64,000 nucleotides of DNA from Amia ocellicauda (taxonomy: Eukaryota; Chordata; Actinopteri; Amiiformes; Amiidae). Shown piece by piece: positions 1 through 11,493 of this stretch (position 1 is its first letter; every line of letters starts with the position of its first letter). The stretch spans positions 32,377,707 through 32,441,706 of the forward strand of contig NC_089852.1 of the NCBI RefSeq assembly GCF_036373705.1, read 5' to 3'. The notes below the pieces were generated by a model. The model did no database searches. It was given only the letters and a program-made list of their open reading frames with translations, and had not been told where the DNA came from. A program made the translations under genes and the position numbers.

Positions 1-190
1 CTGGCAGGAAATGAGACAGTCCAAGGAGTACTGCTTGTAACTCCAGGACGTTGATATGGAGGGCCTGTGCAGGCTCTGTCCACCTGATGTGGACTCCACG
101 TCTGTTGCAGACTGCACCCCAACCTTGCTTGAGGTGTCTGTTGTCATGACTGCTCGGTGGTAGACTGGCCCCAGGGGCACACCGAGGGTC
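1..190 (-). pseudogene. DIRS-like RNase H fragment
   Basis: On the minus strand the segment reads as a degraded RNase H domain: a GVPLGPVYHRAVMTTD-like stretch, where the final Asp would be the first catalytic acidic residue, then an 'HINVLELQAV'-like segment typical of DIRS/gypsy RNase H after correcting for small frame slips. It continues off the left edge of the window. Function is lost. Confidence 0.5.
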
Positions 191-427
191 AAATTGTGAG
201 GGCTCCGCCACCAATGGAGTGCCTTCCAGCACACTGGAGTGACTGTGACTCAGCATGTGTAATCGCAGCAAGGATGCATCTGTAAAGACTCGAACCACTG
301 CTGCAGCGTCCTCCCCCTGAGGGTCTGTCAAGCCTCTGGCTATCTTTACGTGAAGTGCCACACACTGCAACGGGTTCCTTACTCGTGGCCACACCACATG
401 TCAGAAGGGGGGTGGACGGACCTGAAA

Positions 428-1860
428 CTATGGGGAGTAGCCAACTGTTGTAGTTTGGAGTTGCTGGTAGGTGTACGGGTGGGCCACAGACCCACAGGGT
501 CGAATGTCACAGGGTCGAGGTGCAGGAGGGGAAGGGGGCGGAGGTCCGCCAGCCGTCCTCTTGATGCATGTCATTCTGGACCGCCGTGGGTCAGGACATA
601 AGGCAGGGGGGGCGGGACTGCTGCCTGGGCTGTTGCCTGGGAGCCAATGCCAAGAGACATTGAACTCCTGAAGGCTGCCTGCGAGGCTGGGCAGACCCTT
701 GCTCGCTGCAGGGACTGTTCCCTCTCCTGGGGAGTGCGCATCAGCATCTAGCGATATGGGTGCATCTATGAGGCGGGTCCCGTTCATGAAAGGCACATGT
801 CTTGCCTGTGACAGCCAGAGCTGGTGGCATGCTGCCACAGTAGCTGCCAAGGAGCGTCCAGTTGCCCTTGTGCCGTGACACATCACATTGACCAGCAGGT
901 CGGCCGCCACCGCTCTCTCTCTGATAGAGTGCGGGGCCTGTGATGCAGTGGCTGGGTCCAGGGCCTCAGCCAGCTGGGCCAGGTAAAAGGCCAGCAGGCT
1001 TTCGGTGTTACGCAGGCAAGCCGCTTGGGCTCCAGCCTCATAGGCCCTCCGGAGCAGGGTCCCTGTCACGTGACATTGCCTGTCAGGACAGGCCAAGTCA
1101 CGTGACTCCGTGGACAGCAGGGTTAAGGAGACCAGTGCGGCAATGGTAGAGTGCAGGTGGCCACCGGATGATCCCAGGTGGCTCTCAGGTCATCCAGGAG
1201 GTCCGGCAGCAGTGGGAGGGCCCGTATGGGCTGCTGTGGCCGATGCTCCCACTTGAATCTGGAGCATGGGGTGGCGGGGTCTGAGGGCCAGGAGATCTGC
1301 ATGCAGTCCACTGTCCTCTGGATCACCGCCTAAAACTCCCGGTTCTGACTTACAGGAACAGGGAAAGTGTTGTTGCTCAATGGAGTGGGGAGGGACGAGG
1401 CCGGTTCCCCCTCCATGAGCTCCGCCTCTGACTTCAAGTACACGTGCGGGCTGAGTAATAGGCGGTCCTCCTCCCAGATTACTGTTCTGCTGTCCTTGTC
1501 CATAGACAGGGCAGAGAGGCTTTTCTCAGAGTCCAGTGGTACATGAGCTGGCAGTAGAGACTTGAGATGTGGGGGGGTCAGGGTCTGGGCTGCTGTTTGT
1601 GCTGCTTGTGCAGACAGGAGAGCGCAGATGTGGTCCATCCTGCTATTTAGGGCAAGGATGGCCTCATCTCTGCCTCTGTCTGTGAAGCCGGTCCTCCGTC
1701 GCCAATGGCGTTTGCGGGGAGGGGGCTAACCACGACTCAGAAGAGGGGGAGGGAGCCCATGGGCGTCGCTCCGCCGCTCTTCCCTGTCAGTCATGTGCAT
1801 GCACAGGGGCACAGCAACAGACGCGGGCGGAGAAGTGAGCACAGAGGGCGTGGCTGTCTC
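428..1860 (-). pseudogene. DIRS-like gag ORF, broken
   Basis: Three open pieces on the minus strand (1638-1330, 1326-1123, 1096-428) form one gag-like protein. Shared signatures with 35.4-36.6 kb include ICALLSAQAA against ICALLAAQAE, WPSDPATPCSRF against WPSDPAPPRSRF, LPLLPDLL, and ACHQLWLSQARHVP against ACHQLWLSQARRVP. The first two pieces are in one frame, separated only by a TAG at 1330-1332 where the sister copy has a Trp codon. The C-terminal part is Pro/Gly rich and probably frame-slipped. It is a dead retroelement gene, not a host gene. Confidence 0.65.
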
Positions 1861-2420
1861 CGAAGCTGCGTATCTAGAGTAGGAGAGATCTCTTCCAACA
1901 CACCGAGGCTCGGGCTGGGCGGATTTTACTGCTGCTGCTAGCGCTCCAGATGTGAAGGAAAAAGTTCTGTGGACAAAAAACCAACACAGCAAGCAGTCGT
2001 AATATATATAGCACTACATAAACATGACTATTATTTTTAAAAGGCTCTTCTTGTGAAAGAAACTGAAACCGAAAGCGCAGTCAGACTTCCGGTGCACGGA
2101 TGGAACAGAATCGGGATTAACTATCAATAATAACTAAACACACACAAGACAGAGATGATGTGTAGCAAAAAAACGGTGGTGAACAATACAACGAAGTGAA
2201 GCCAGCCAGCCGAAATACGCAGTTTGAATGTTTATTACAAACACAGACACAGAGAGCTTACGTTCTCGAGTCTGACATCATGTTTCATAGAACAGGAAGT
2301 GGGAAGGGACCTGTTCTGAGTGACAGGCACACGGGCCAATGGCAGCTTTGATAGAGTGATGTTTCAATCGGGTTTCTACAGATGTGTGCAGAAACCCCTC
2401 CCCTTGGGCAGTGCTTCCAA

Positions 2421-4519
2421 CTTATAACAATAAATCAAGTCTTCGGTGTCAATATATCATCCCAAATTGCCACAGTACTAAGGGGCTTGGAATGTCTAAG
2501 GTGTTTGGTTCGAATCCTGAGAGGGGAGCTCCATTTGCACATATTTTTTTCAAAATTGCCATGGTCCCGAGGATGGGGAATGTCACCGTGCTCCCCCCCT
2601 AAATATGCCATTGTGTGGGAGTTTATGGAAACACACTGGCGTTTACATTTTAACAATTCCATCTCTCATAAATACCATTATTTATTGAAAAAATAATGAA
2701 AATCATTAGATCAGAGTATAAATAGTCTAATGAAATGAAAGGATGGTGATCTATTAAGATACATACAAAATGTTGCAATGGACAAATTGTTTTAATTTAT
2801 CATTAAAGTTATTGTTTTATTAGTAAGTACTTTCAATTGGCCTAGTTTAGTTTTTATCTGGTATCAATATCAGAAGAAATAATAATATCTAGGGACCCCC
2901 ATACACATAACCCACAGTGGTCAAGTTCTCTGAAAACGAGACCGGGATGATACACAAGTTACCAGAATACTTTACAAATACGAACTGAGATTAGCAGTGG
3001 GGTTGATCTGGATTAACTTTAGGGTGTTTAGTTTTATACAAGATATAGGTTTATTAAAAATGTAAACAGACATCATGTATTTGCAAAGATAGGATAGAGA
3101 GAAGGAGGGTGGATAATATTAAAAGTGAGGCACAAAACATTGTAAAATAACGAACAGATATTATGATTACGCTAATCGTTCCTAAAATATAGATCCCATA
3201 CACAACTAGGTTTTATGTAATTGTGATTTACCTAATTCTTGACTAATACACAAAATATACTACCTGTGTGGTTTACTGAGATTCATTTATGCAGACGGTC
3301 GAAAGTGGGGAGGGCTGGCAGACTGCTTCAACTTGAGGAAGGTTGCAAATCTTTCAGGTTTTTGGTGGAGAAGTTCTGGTTCTGTTCAGTCTTCATGGAT
3401 TTTGTCGACTTGGTTTCTTCTCCCAGGTTGTTCCACTTTACTTCACTCCATTCCAAACTGCTAGTTTTAACTTTCTGTTTTTATATGTTTTAGACAAAAA
3501 TATTCGAATCTATTTCCTTCCAAACTTCTGATTGGTCAGGTTTGGGGTAATAAAATAGAAATTCAAATTGAAGCCGTCTTTGCCATTCCTCTCCCTTGAT
3601 TCCTATAGAACGTGTATTGAGGATGTGATGGCTTTGAGGAATGTGAAAAATGGTTCAAATGTTACCTAGAGTTTGTAACTCTATATTGTCAAGTTTTAGT
3701 TATATCAATTACATGTTGAAGTCCCTCAGAGCATGACCTTAAAGTTGATACCAAACAAGCCAGGTGTTCTTTTTTGGTGATGTTAAATTTGAGTTTTCTT
3801 GGAAATCCAGGAGAGCGGGACTGATGCCCATGTCAGTGGAGGATAAAGTAGGATGTGTGAATAATTCTATTACCAAATGTTTGTGTTGCATTGTATGTGA
3901 AAAATAAATAGTCCAAATGTTTGTTTTAGCTAATGCTCTTTTTAAAAGTCACATTTTATTGTTTGTTATCAAACTGGGTAAGAAGCTGGGTAAAACTTCT
4001 GTTACCAGCATGTAGTTTGTATTTGGATGTGTTGCCCTGGTCTATGGATATATAAAGTGCCTTGGATGTCTGTGTTTCCAAAATAAATCTTCAATTGGAA
4101 TGTGATGCTAGTCTCTCTGGAGATGAGGCATGGCAGCCCATTTGTCAGTTCTGCGGGGGTCTCCAGCATGGATGTGTTATCTGTCGTACTTTGGTGAGCA
4201 CAGGCCTGTCGTAAAACACAGAACTTCAGAGCTGTCTCCTTATGTCCTTTACCACAAGCCTACATTTCTCATTTAGGAAGGTATATGCATTTCTGTATAT
4301 ATTTGACAAAATAAGGTCGTTTGATTTACATATATCCCCTTTTGGAATTGAAAATAACGTTACCAGTAATGTTGTTTTTGCTTCAGAATACATATTTTGG
4401 CAATTGTATAGTGAGATAGAGGTGTGTTCCTTGTTAGGGTTAGACTGAACATTATTAAATTTGCAGATATGGCAGAATTAAATTAAGGAGATTACATCTT
4501 GACACATGATACTGATACA
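2421..4519. other. AT-rich stretch without recognisable genes
   Basis: Short ORFs of 60-100 codons occur (for example near 2382-2696 and 3239-3493), but they lack domain signatures and look like chance frames. No inverted termini, LTR pair or LINE coding region was recognised here. Confidence 0.5.
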
Positions 4520-4523
4520 GAAA

Positions 4524-4557
<34 letters not shown>

Positions 4558-4586
4558 TATACCTATATATATATTATAATATTATT

Positions 4587-4642
<56 letters not shown>

Positions 4643-4643
4643 C
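4520..4643. repeat. A/AT/TAA microsatellite cluster
   Basis: A poly-A run is followed by (AT)n and then (TAA)n/(TTA)n. Such compound tracts often mark the tail of a retroposed element or simple-repeat expansion. Confidence 0.85.
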
Positions 4644-4979
4644 AATAAAACCATGAGGAAGAAGAAAGAATGATTACATGGCATATAGATATGGTACTGT
4701 GAATCGGCAAGTGGTGTACCACCATTGTCTCTCCTGTGCCTATCAGGGTATGTGATTGGTAATTAAATGTCAGTCTGTATTTTGCTTTCATGAGACCCCT
4801 CCCCCCCACCTTTTGTTTAAGGTTTCCTGATCGTTGAGAGTGTTTAGAAAAAGGTTGTTGAGAAAAATAAAATAAATGAATCTAGAAATGTGTTATGATG
4901 CACCTAAGTGTTTTTCTTCCTGGTTGGCCTAGCAGCACTGTTACTGTGTGAAAGGATAGTCATTTTGCTTGCTTTGTTT

Positions 4980-5860
4980 ACTCCCCTTTCCATGGGGTGT
5001 TTTGTACGGGCCAGTATATAAATGTGACATCAGGAATGTGTTTTAAGAGTTTGAGCAGTTCCTTTACATTTCCTTTGTCTGTGTCTTGCTCTTGTTGTTG
5101 TTGTTTAGGTTTGTTAGTTGTGGCAGTAACATTTCTGTCTTTTATTGAAATTGTTTCCGGTTTCAGTTGTGTGTGTAGAGTTTGTCAAAGTCTTTCTCAA
5201 CGATGTCCAGTGTCCAGTTTAGTACTGTGCCAGTCAGTGTGAAGCGGAGCAGTTTTATTTTGTTCCTTGACAAGTTCTTTGATATGGGTTATGCGAGCCT
5301 CAATTCTAGAGTCTTTTCTGTTTGGCTCAAATTTGTTGATAAGGGGTACCACCTTGTGGATTCTGTCCAATGGAGGTGGCTCACACTCCTGCCAGGGTTT
5401 TGGCTGGTGAGTTGATTTTGACATGAAGCCAGAGGTGGGCAGTTGTGTCTGCCAGGGCCAGGGTGGCGGGGTTGCAGTTTCTGTGAAGAAGGCAGGCTGC
5501 TCTTGCCATAGCAGGTTGCTGTATGGTGGTGTCTGGGAGATGAGCTGGATGGGTCTGTAGCTGGTTGGTGTCTGCAGGCTGTCATGTTGCTGGTGTGGGG
5601 GTGTGTGGCACTGGTTGTCGGTGTTGGCAGGGGTTTGGTCTGTTGGGACAGGAATTTGAGAGTGCTGGTTTGTCCCAGTGGGTCCCTGCAGGTACCGGTC
5701 CCGGTTACTCACACAGTTGATGTGCTGTTCGCTAGTTGTCGTTGGTCCTTGTGGGGAGTTCCTGTGTTCTAAGTTTCTTGTGACGGGTGTGAGGATATCC
5801 AGAACCTTGTGCAGTTCTGCTTCAGCTTTTATTTTAAGTCCATAGTTTCCCTATGTAGAA
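4980..5860 (-). pseudogene. Decayed Pro/Gln-rich ORF, possibly a retroelement ORF1
   Basis: The minus strand is open for 171 codons (5712-5197). The same frame continues past two TGA codons for about 70 more codons to a TAA near 4990, and runs upstream to about 5830, where a single frame slip leads into a Leu/Glu/Lys-rich stretch suggestive of a coiled coil. The centre is rich in Pro, Gln, Thr and His. The C-terminal part contains KELLKLLKHIPDVTF. I recognise no domain. Length and composition fit a LINE ORF1 or gag-like protein, but this is inference. The surviving long frame with only stop changes argues for a once-coding origin. Confidence 0.4.
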
Positions 5861-6329
5861 TTTCAATTTGGGTTGTTAGATTCTCTTAGATCAAGTTTAG
5901 CACTGGGTTAGCGTGTTTGTAGTGTTTGAGTGTGTGAGTGTGAATTTGTCTATGATGCTAACAAGGGTTAAGAATTGTAAAACTGCACATTTATGTTGAG
6001 ATAATATGAGGTCAACAGTATCCAGAGAGTAAGAGAGGGAACTCACTTTGGACATTTTGAGGGCAGGCCAGCTGATGTCATAAGGGCCTTGAGGTTCCAG
6101 TTGTCCACTACTCCTTGACTCAAGCAGCCATTCAACCTGACAATCTGCACCCAGGACTGACCCCATCCCAACCACATGTAACAGCCCAATGCCACTGAAA
6201 GCCATTTACCACTCTCCCCTTTTTTAAATTAATAATTTTGGACTAAATGTAAATATTAGAAACAAATAATTTTGGATAATATCCCATATTATTTATCTGT
6301 ATTCAGATTCAAAGTGGCCATTAATTGTA
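5861..6329. other. Intergenic, no feature recognised
   Basis: No ORF with a signature, no terminal repeats and no simple repeat longer than a few units was seen. The stretch lies between the decayed ORF and the L2 element. Confidence 0.5.
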
Positions 6330-6583
6330 CTATTAGCACTCCTGCCTGGGAGGAATTATGCCACCCCAACAGCCTTGTATCATTCAACACAATACAGGTG
6401 TGCACTGTCCTAATTTGCTACAGGTGGAGTATTTAACAGCCCCCAGGTCCTCTGCACCAGCAGTCAGCGCCAGCACCCTCAGTGTCCCCCTTCCAAAGGG
6501 CCCCATCTCCAAAGGGCATGGACTCTAGCTGCAGGGGGAGGAGAAGACTGTGAAGAGACGCTGCACAGCAACAGCAAGAAGCC

Positions 6584-8823
6584 ATGACGATATTTCCAAT
6601 TCCCATCCTGCTCTCTCCTTCCTCTCACCGTGCACCTGCACGCCATTGCTTCCCTAATCCCTCTAACCTCATCTCCCTGCCTCTCCTCTCCTCCTCCCTC
6701 CCTCTACTCCACTCTCTGGAGGCCTGTGGAACTGCCATTCAGCTTCCAACAAGGCCGATTTCATTTCCACCTTTACCTCACACCACTCTCTGGGTATCCT
6801 TGCTCTCACCAAGACATGGATCTCCCCGGAGAACTCAACCACCCCTGCTGCCCTATCCTCTCTGTTTTGTCCCCCAGTTTTTCTGGGAGGGAAGGAGGAA
6901 CAGGGCTCCTGCTCTCCCCTTCTCTCCTCTTCTCTGTTCCCCCTTTCTCTCCTCTATCACGACTAACAGCTTTGAATTCCACACAGTGGAACTCACCTCT
7001 CCCTCTCACCTCTACCCTTCTAGTTCTCTACCGTCCCCCCGGTCCACTCGCCTCCTTCCTGGATGAACTCGATTTTCTTCTCTCCTCCCTCCCCTCGCTG
7101 TCCTCACCTAACATCCTCCTGGGAGACTTCAACATCCACTTATCCAATCCCTCCCACTGTGCTGGATTTCTTCCTCTCCTTCACTCCTTTAACTTCTCTC
7201 TCTTCCCGTCTCCCCCCAACTCACAGGGCAGGCCACCAGCTAGACCTCATCTTCTCTAGAGGCTGGTCCCCTTCAACACTCTCCATGACACCCATGGACA
7301 TCTCAGACCACCACTTAATCTCCTTATCCCTTTATCCCCCCTCCACCCTTACTTCCACTGCTCTCACTCTCTTACCTTCCATTGACAGTTTTTCCCATCT
7401 ATCTGTCAACTGTGCTACCTCCTCTTTGTTCTCCTCCCTTACCTCCTCCCTTGATTCTCTTTGTCCTCTCATGTCTCGTCCTCTTCGTCCCTCCCCTCTT
7501 CAGCCTTTGATCTCTTCCGTTCCATGATCCAGTCTGTGTGCCGCTGAACAGAAGTGGACTTTGATCTATTCATAAACTTTTTTATGCAAGTTTGAAAGCT
7601 CACAGTGCATACGGACTCTGATCTTTCCTCTCTCCTCCTACGTCACAAACCTACAATGTGTGCCCTGGACCCTCCTCCTCCAAGCGACTGCTTCTGATCT
7701 ATTCCACTTCATCTCCTCCCTCCTCAACTCCTCACTGCTCTCTGGCTGTTTCCCCTCTGATTTTAAACAAGCTGCTGTGATCCCACTCCTCAAGAAACCA
7801 ACCCTTGACCCCACCTCTCCTCAGAATTACCGCCCTGTCTCCTTACTCCCCTTCCTCTCAAAGACCCTCAAGCGTGCGGTCCACTGTCAGCTCTCTGCAT
7901 TTCTTTCCCATCACTCATACCTGAATCCCCTGCAATCTGGCTTCCGCACAGCTCATTCCACTGAAACGGCTCTCCTGGCAGTCATTGACTCCATCAGCTG
8001 TGCTCGGGCGGCCTCCTTCTCCTCAGTCCTCATCCTCCTTAATCTAATCTCTCTGCAGCATTTGACACTGTTGATCACTCCATCCTCCTTTCCTGCCTCA
8101 CTGACCTTGGAATCTCTGGAACTGCTCTCACCTGGTTCTCCTCCTACTTCAACGACCGGACCAATCGAGTGACATGGCAAGGTTCCTCACAGGCGTTCCC
8201 CAAGGCTCCGTCCTGGCCCCCCTCCTGTTCTCTCTCTACACTCGCTCCCTGGGCCCCCTCATAGCATCCCATGATTTCTCCTACCACTTCTATGCAAATG
8301 AAGCCCAGATCTTCCTGTCTTTTCCCTCCTTGGACCCTCTCATCCCCTCTCGCATCTCTTCCTGCTTGTCTGCTATCTCCGCCTGGATGCACACACACCA
8401 CCTCAAGCTCAACCTCTCCAATTCAGATCTCCTCTTTTTTCCCCACTCTTCCTTACCTTCTGCTGATCTCTCCATCTCAGTCCCCTTGGAATCCACAACA
8501 CTCTCTCCTTCTTCCTCTAAAAGCTAGGAGTCACCCTCAGTCCTGTGTTCTCCTACACCCAGCACATCACCACGCTGACACGCACCTGCAGATTCTTCCT
8601 GAGCAACATACGCCGAATCTGTCCCTTCCTCACCAACTACTCGACTCAGCTGCTCATCCAGTCACTGGTCTTCTCCCGCCTGGACTACTGCAACTCCCTC
8701 CTGGCCGGCCTGCCTGCAACTACTACCCACCCGCTCCAGCTCAACCAGAACTCTGCGGCTTGTCTGCTATTCTTGTGTGCTTTTGATTGTTTTCCTCCTT
8801 ACTCCCTTTCCCGTTGCCCTTGA
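6584..8823 (+). pseudogene. L2 ORF2 (endonuclease-reverse transcriptase), broken
   Basis: The protein is spread over several frames. An APE-type endonuclease part shows ILLGDFNIHL at about 7110-7140 and the SDHHLISL motif near 7300. The RT part shows LKKPTLDPTSPQNYRPVSLL, then QSGFRTAHSTETALL, then TGVPQGSVLAPLLFSLY. The RT active site, normally F-x-DD, reads FYANEAQIF near 8290, so both catalytic Asp residues are replaced. With several frame shifts and an internal deletion this copy cannot encode an active enzyme. Confidence 0.8.
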
Positions 8824-9075
8824 CTGTGACCCTGCATCTTGACAGTACTTAGCTTTCACCGTCCAGGATGTAGGACCTCACTTACTGTACTTGTGTAAAT
8901 TGTAAATTGGAATTTGTAAATTGTATTTTGTATTACTATGTTTTAGTTAACTTGAATTTGTAATGATTGATGCCTTGTACTTAACTGTATTTTTGCACTT
9001 TGTTTTGCACTTATGTTGTAAGTCACCTTGGATAAGGGCGTCTGCCAAGAAATAAAATAATAATAATAATAATAT
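8771..9075 (+). mobile_element. Nested L2 3' tail insertion
   Basis: A short L2 3' untranslated segment ending GATAAGGGCGTCTGCCAAGAAATAAAATAAT interrupts the older L2. The direct repeat TATTCT flanks it (left near 8768, right near 9073), which fits a target-site duplication. L2 sequence resumes directly after it. Confidence 0.65.
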
Positions 9076-9772
9076 TCTCTCTCCCCTGATTCGCACATGC
9101 TACTCCACTGCTCTGCTCCCTCCACTGGCTCCCGATACTAGTTCAAGACATTGACCCTTACCTACCGCTGTCTCGACTACACTGCACCAAGCTACTTTCA
9201 GTTCCTCATCTCCCCATAAATCCCCTCCAGACCGCTGCAGTCTTCTGGTGCATCCTCTCCACTCCTCTTCCTCCAGAGCCGCTCCTTCTCATCCCTGGCC
9301 CCTAAGTGGTGAAACGACCTCCCCACTGAAGTCAAAACAGCAGAGTCCTTGATCTCCTTCCGGCGCTTACTGAAATCACATCTTGTCAGAAAATACTTGT
9401 AATTTAGTCCTTTACTCTCCTGTAGGATAGCACTTTACAATGTTTTAATGCTTCTTACATTGCTTGTACTCGTATTATTTTGATTTCCCCTTTGCTCCCT
9501 TTCCTGTAGCCCTTGACTGTGACCTAACATCTTGCCCACACTTAGCTTTTAATATCCACAATGTCAGACCTCATTTATTGTATTCACTTGTGTAAATTGG
9601 AAGTTGTAAAATGTATTATGTTTTGAATTGCTTTGTATTATGCAAAGCTGAATTTGTAATGTTTGATACCTTATACTGAACGATAATTTTGCACTTTGTA
9701 TTGCACTTATGTTATGAAAGTTGACCTGGATAAGGGCGTCTGCCAATAAATAAATAATAACAAATAATAATA

Positions 9773-10190
9773 ATATGGAAGAAATATATACTATTGGAAA
9801 GAAATGTGTGATCTGTAAATTTTTCCATACATTGGCGCTAAAACAATATGATTTACCTTTTAACTAAATAATACATGACACAATATTGATGGAATGCAAC
9901 AGCAAGAAATACATTTTTAAAAAGTGAGTGTGGTACAATGTATGAGCTTTCTGAGACAGGTATATTCCCTCCCATTGGGTGCACAACATTCTCCTCATTT
10001 GCAAAGTTTTTTTGTTTTTTTTGTAAACATTTTATTTTTCCTTTCTTTCTCTTCCAAATCCCAAATTGTCTCCCTAATCCCCCTCCTCATGCTGTATAGA
10101 TTGTAAACACATTTATTTTGATTAGTTTCTAATACAAATGCCACAAAAACATTTTAAATGTATATAATATTTGAAATGAATGATTTGAAA
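9773..10190. repeat. Old copy of the OR-flanking module
   Basis: About 9930-10115 resembles, with many changes, the sequence downstream of the OR genes (28395-28560, 34686-34880, 46725-46870, 54705-54850, 61275-61430). Shared landmarks are GTGGTACAATG, AACATTCTCCT, TGCAAAGT and CATGCTGTATA. This suggests a further, degenerate OR-cluster unit left of the Maverick element. Confidence 0.5.
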
Positions 10191-10194
10191 TAAT

Positions 10195-10530
10195 GTGGGA
10201 TACACTGGCATCCCATCAAAGGTGTTCCCCGGCGTTCGGCAAGTGGCGGCCCGCAGGCTTTGGCCCCCCAAAGCCCCCCCGCTCTTACCGGAGAAACCCC
10301 CCCCTTATCATATAAGTAGTAATATAGGGCACTTTGTCGGAAGGGGGGGCTGCAGGGGATTTGACCTTTGGCCTGAACTTGAGTTGAACTCAGGGGGGGC
10401 CCTTCCTAGGGGGTGGGGGGGCCCTTCCTAGAGGGGTTACGGGGGAATTGACCTTTTGACCTGAACTTGAGTTGAACTCGGGGGGTGGGCTTCCTAGGGG
10501 TGCGGGGGGTGCTTGTACCGCGTCACAGAA
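10195..10530. repeat. G-rich block with an ~88-bp tandem duplication
   Basis: Two copies of a segment containing GACCTGAACTTGAGTTGAAC followed by G runs and CTTCCTAGGGG lie about 88 bp apart (near 10358 and 10446). Base composition is unlike the AT-rich neighbours. It directly precedes the first Maverick ORF and may be a left terminal or promoter region. No matching inverted copy was found at the right side. Confidence 0.55.
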
Positions 10531-10690
10531 TAATTACCATATTGATGGATTCCGAAGGAATGTGCAGGGTGGTGGGGGTCTTCAACTGTTTTTCAAACCC
10601 TCCAAAAGATTTGTCTTTAAGCCAGACTGATTCTTTAGTAAAATAGATATTTTTCTCTTTACACGTGTGAAGTGATTCTGGGTCTTCAGC

Positions 10691-11077
10691 ATGTCCGACT
10701 GTATCTACGAGAAAACACCCGAGAGGAAAACCTGGGCTAGGGTTCCTTCACGATATGATGTGAGACTCGACCGAATCTGGGTTCTGGAGGATGATGAAAC
10801 AAGGCGTGGATACCATTTTAAAATGGACAAGGGATATGTCTGTCTGGAGTTTTTTGAGTTAAGAGCTGGTGAGGAGATGCCTTTTGTAACCAGAATTGAG
10901 TACGCTTATGAGGATTGGATGCATGTAAAGGACTGGACAAGGGAAGGGGATGTGGATAAAGCGTTAGAAGCGTTGAAACAGTGGAATCGAGATCGTGAAA
11001 CTGCTCTGCTGCCTCTGATGTTTGAAAGTCACGACTGGGAAAGCGCTCTATCTGTGAATCATAGTAGAACTGTATGA
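10691..11077 (+). CDS. Maverick accessory ORF, paralogue a
   Basis: An open frame of 128 codons with an ATG start, the first gene of the rightward set. I recognise no family. The protein is charged and has no signal peptide or membrane segment. Its C-terminal half (VTRIEYAYEDWMHVKDW, then a Lys/Glu/Leu-rich helix, then FESHDW) aligns with the next ORF (VTEIDFYAQDWSKMK, helix, FNSED), so the two are probably tandem duplicates. The stop overlaps the start of the next ORF as ATGA at 11074-11077, an arrangement that would need reinitiation, leaky scanning or separate mRNAs in a eukaryote. A virion accessory or host-interaction role is possible but unsupported. Confidence 0.65.
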   Translation: MSDCIYEKTPERKTWARVPSRYDVRLDRIWVLEDDETRRGYHFKMDKGYVCLEFFELRAGEEMPFVTRIEYAYEDWMHVKDWTREGDVDKALEALKQWNRDRETALLPLMFESHDWESALSVNHSRTV

Positions 11078-11415
11078 CAGGGTACAACAGAATCGTGTTT
11101 AGGAAAACACACTATGCCAAACAAATTAGCTTTTTTTACGATGCTGAACCTATTTTTACGGATCCTGAGGATGAAAATGAATATGTTACCGAAATTGATT
11201 TCTACGCCCAGGATTGGTCGAAAATGAAAACGGTCATAAAAGAAATTAATGAGGGTTTTGAGGTTTTGAGGAAATATGTAGAGTTAGACTCTGTTAAAAA
11301 GAGGCTTTATTTCAACAGCGAGGACAGGCAAAAATGTGGCGGGGGTTGGTTGCATGCTGCCAAACACATCGACGATGACCTTGTCGACATTACCCCCACA
11401 CCCCCACCCGTCTAA
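11074..11415 (+). CDS. Maverick accessory ORF, paralogue b
   Basis: An open frame of 113 codons overlapping the upstream ORF by four bases. It shares the VT-x-I-[DE]-[FY]-x3-DW block (about residues 41-51) and the following helix with paralogue a. It ends in a Pro/Thr-rich tail (ITPTPPPV). No known domain is recognised. The frame is intact although neighbouring genes are broken, which could be chance for a gene this short. Confidence 0.65.
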   Translation: MTGYNRIVFRKTHYAKQISFFYDAEPIFTDPEDENEYVTEIDFYAQDWSKMKTVIKEINEGFEVLRKYVELDSVKKRLYFNSEDRQKCGGGWLHAAKHIDDDLVDITPTPPPV

Positions 11416-11493
11416 CTGTGATGTATTACATGACGTAGTAAAAATATTGTATAAAAGTAGCCACCCCTTGCTCTTGGTTTAGATGAAAAGAGA

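Larger units (their letters stand above)
1..2420 (-). mobile_element. DIRS-like retrotransposon remnant (antisense)
   Basis: Minus-strand reading gives an RNase H-like segment near 1-190, then a gag-like region at 428-1860 that matches, piece by piece, the sense DIRS-like copy at 35.4-36.6 kb. The outer end at about 2210-2420 is the reverse complement of 35030-35260, so both copies keep the same terminal sequence. The reverse transcriptase expected between gag and RNase H is missing. No tyrosine recombinase is seen here; it may lie left of the window or be lost. DIRS assignment rests on the tyrosine recombinase of the sister copy. Confidence 0.7.
6330..9772 (+). mobile_element. L2-clade LINE, decayed, with a nested L2 tail
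   Basis: The order is 5' untranslated sequence, an endonuclease-like region (about 6580-7530), a reverse transcriptase region (7660-8530), and a 3' end reading GATAAGGGCGTCTGCCAA followed by an ATAA-type repeat at 9730-9772. That tail is diagnostic of L2. A second L2 tail (about 8771-9070) sits inside and splits the 3' coding part. Most of the segment between endonuclease and RT is missing near 7530-7650. Confidence 0.85.

Noticed and set aside
5584..5772. Plus-strand ORFs near 5.2-5.8 kb
   Set aside because: Complement of the decayed minus-strand ORF, which has the better composition and length.
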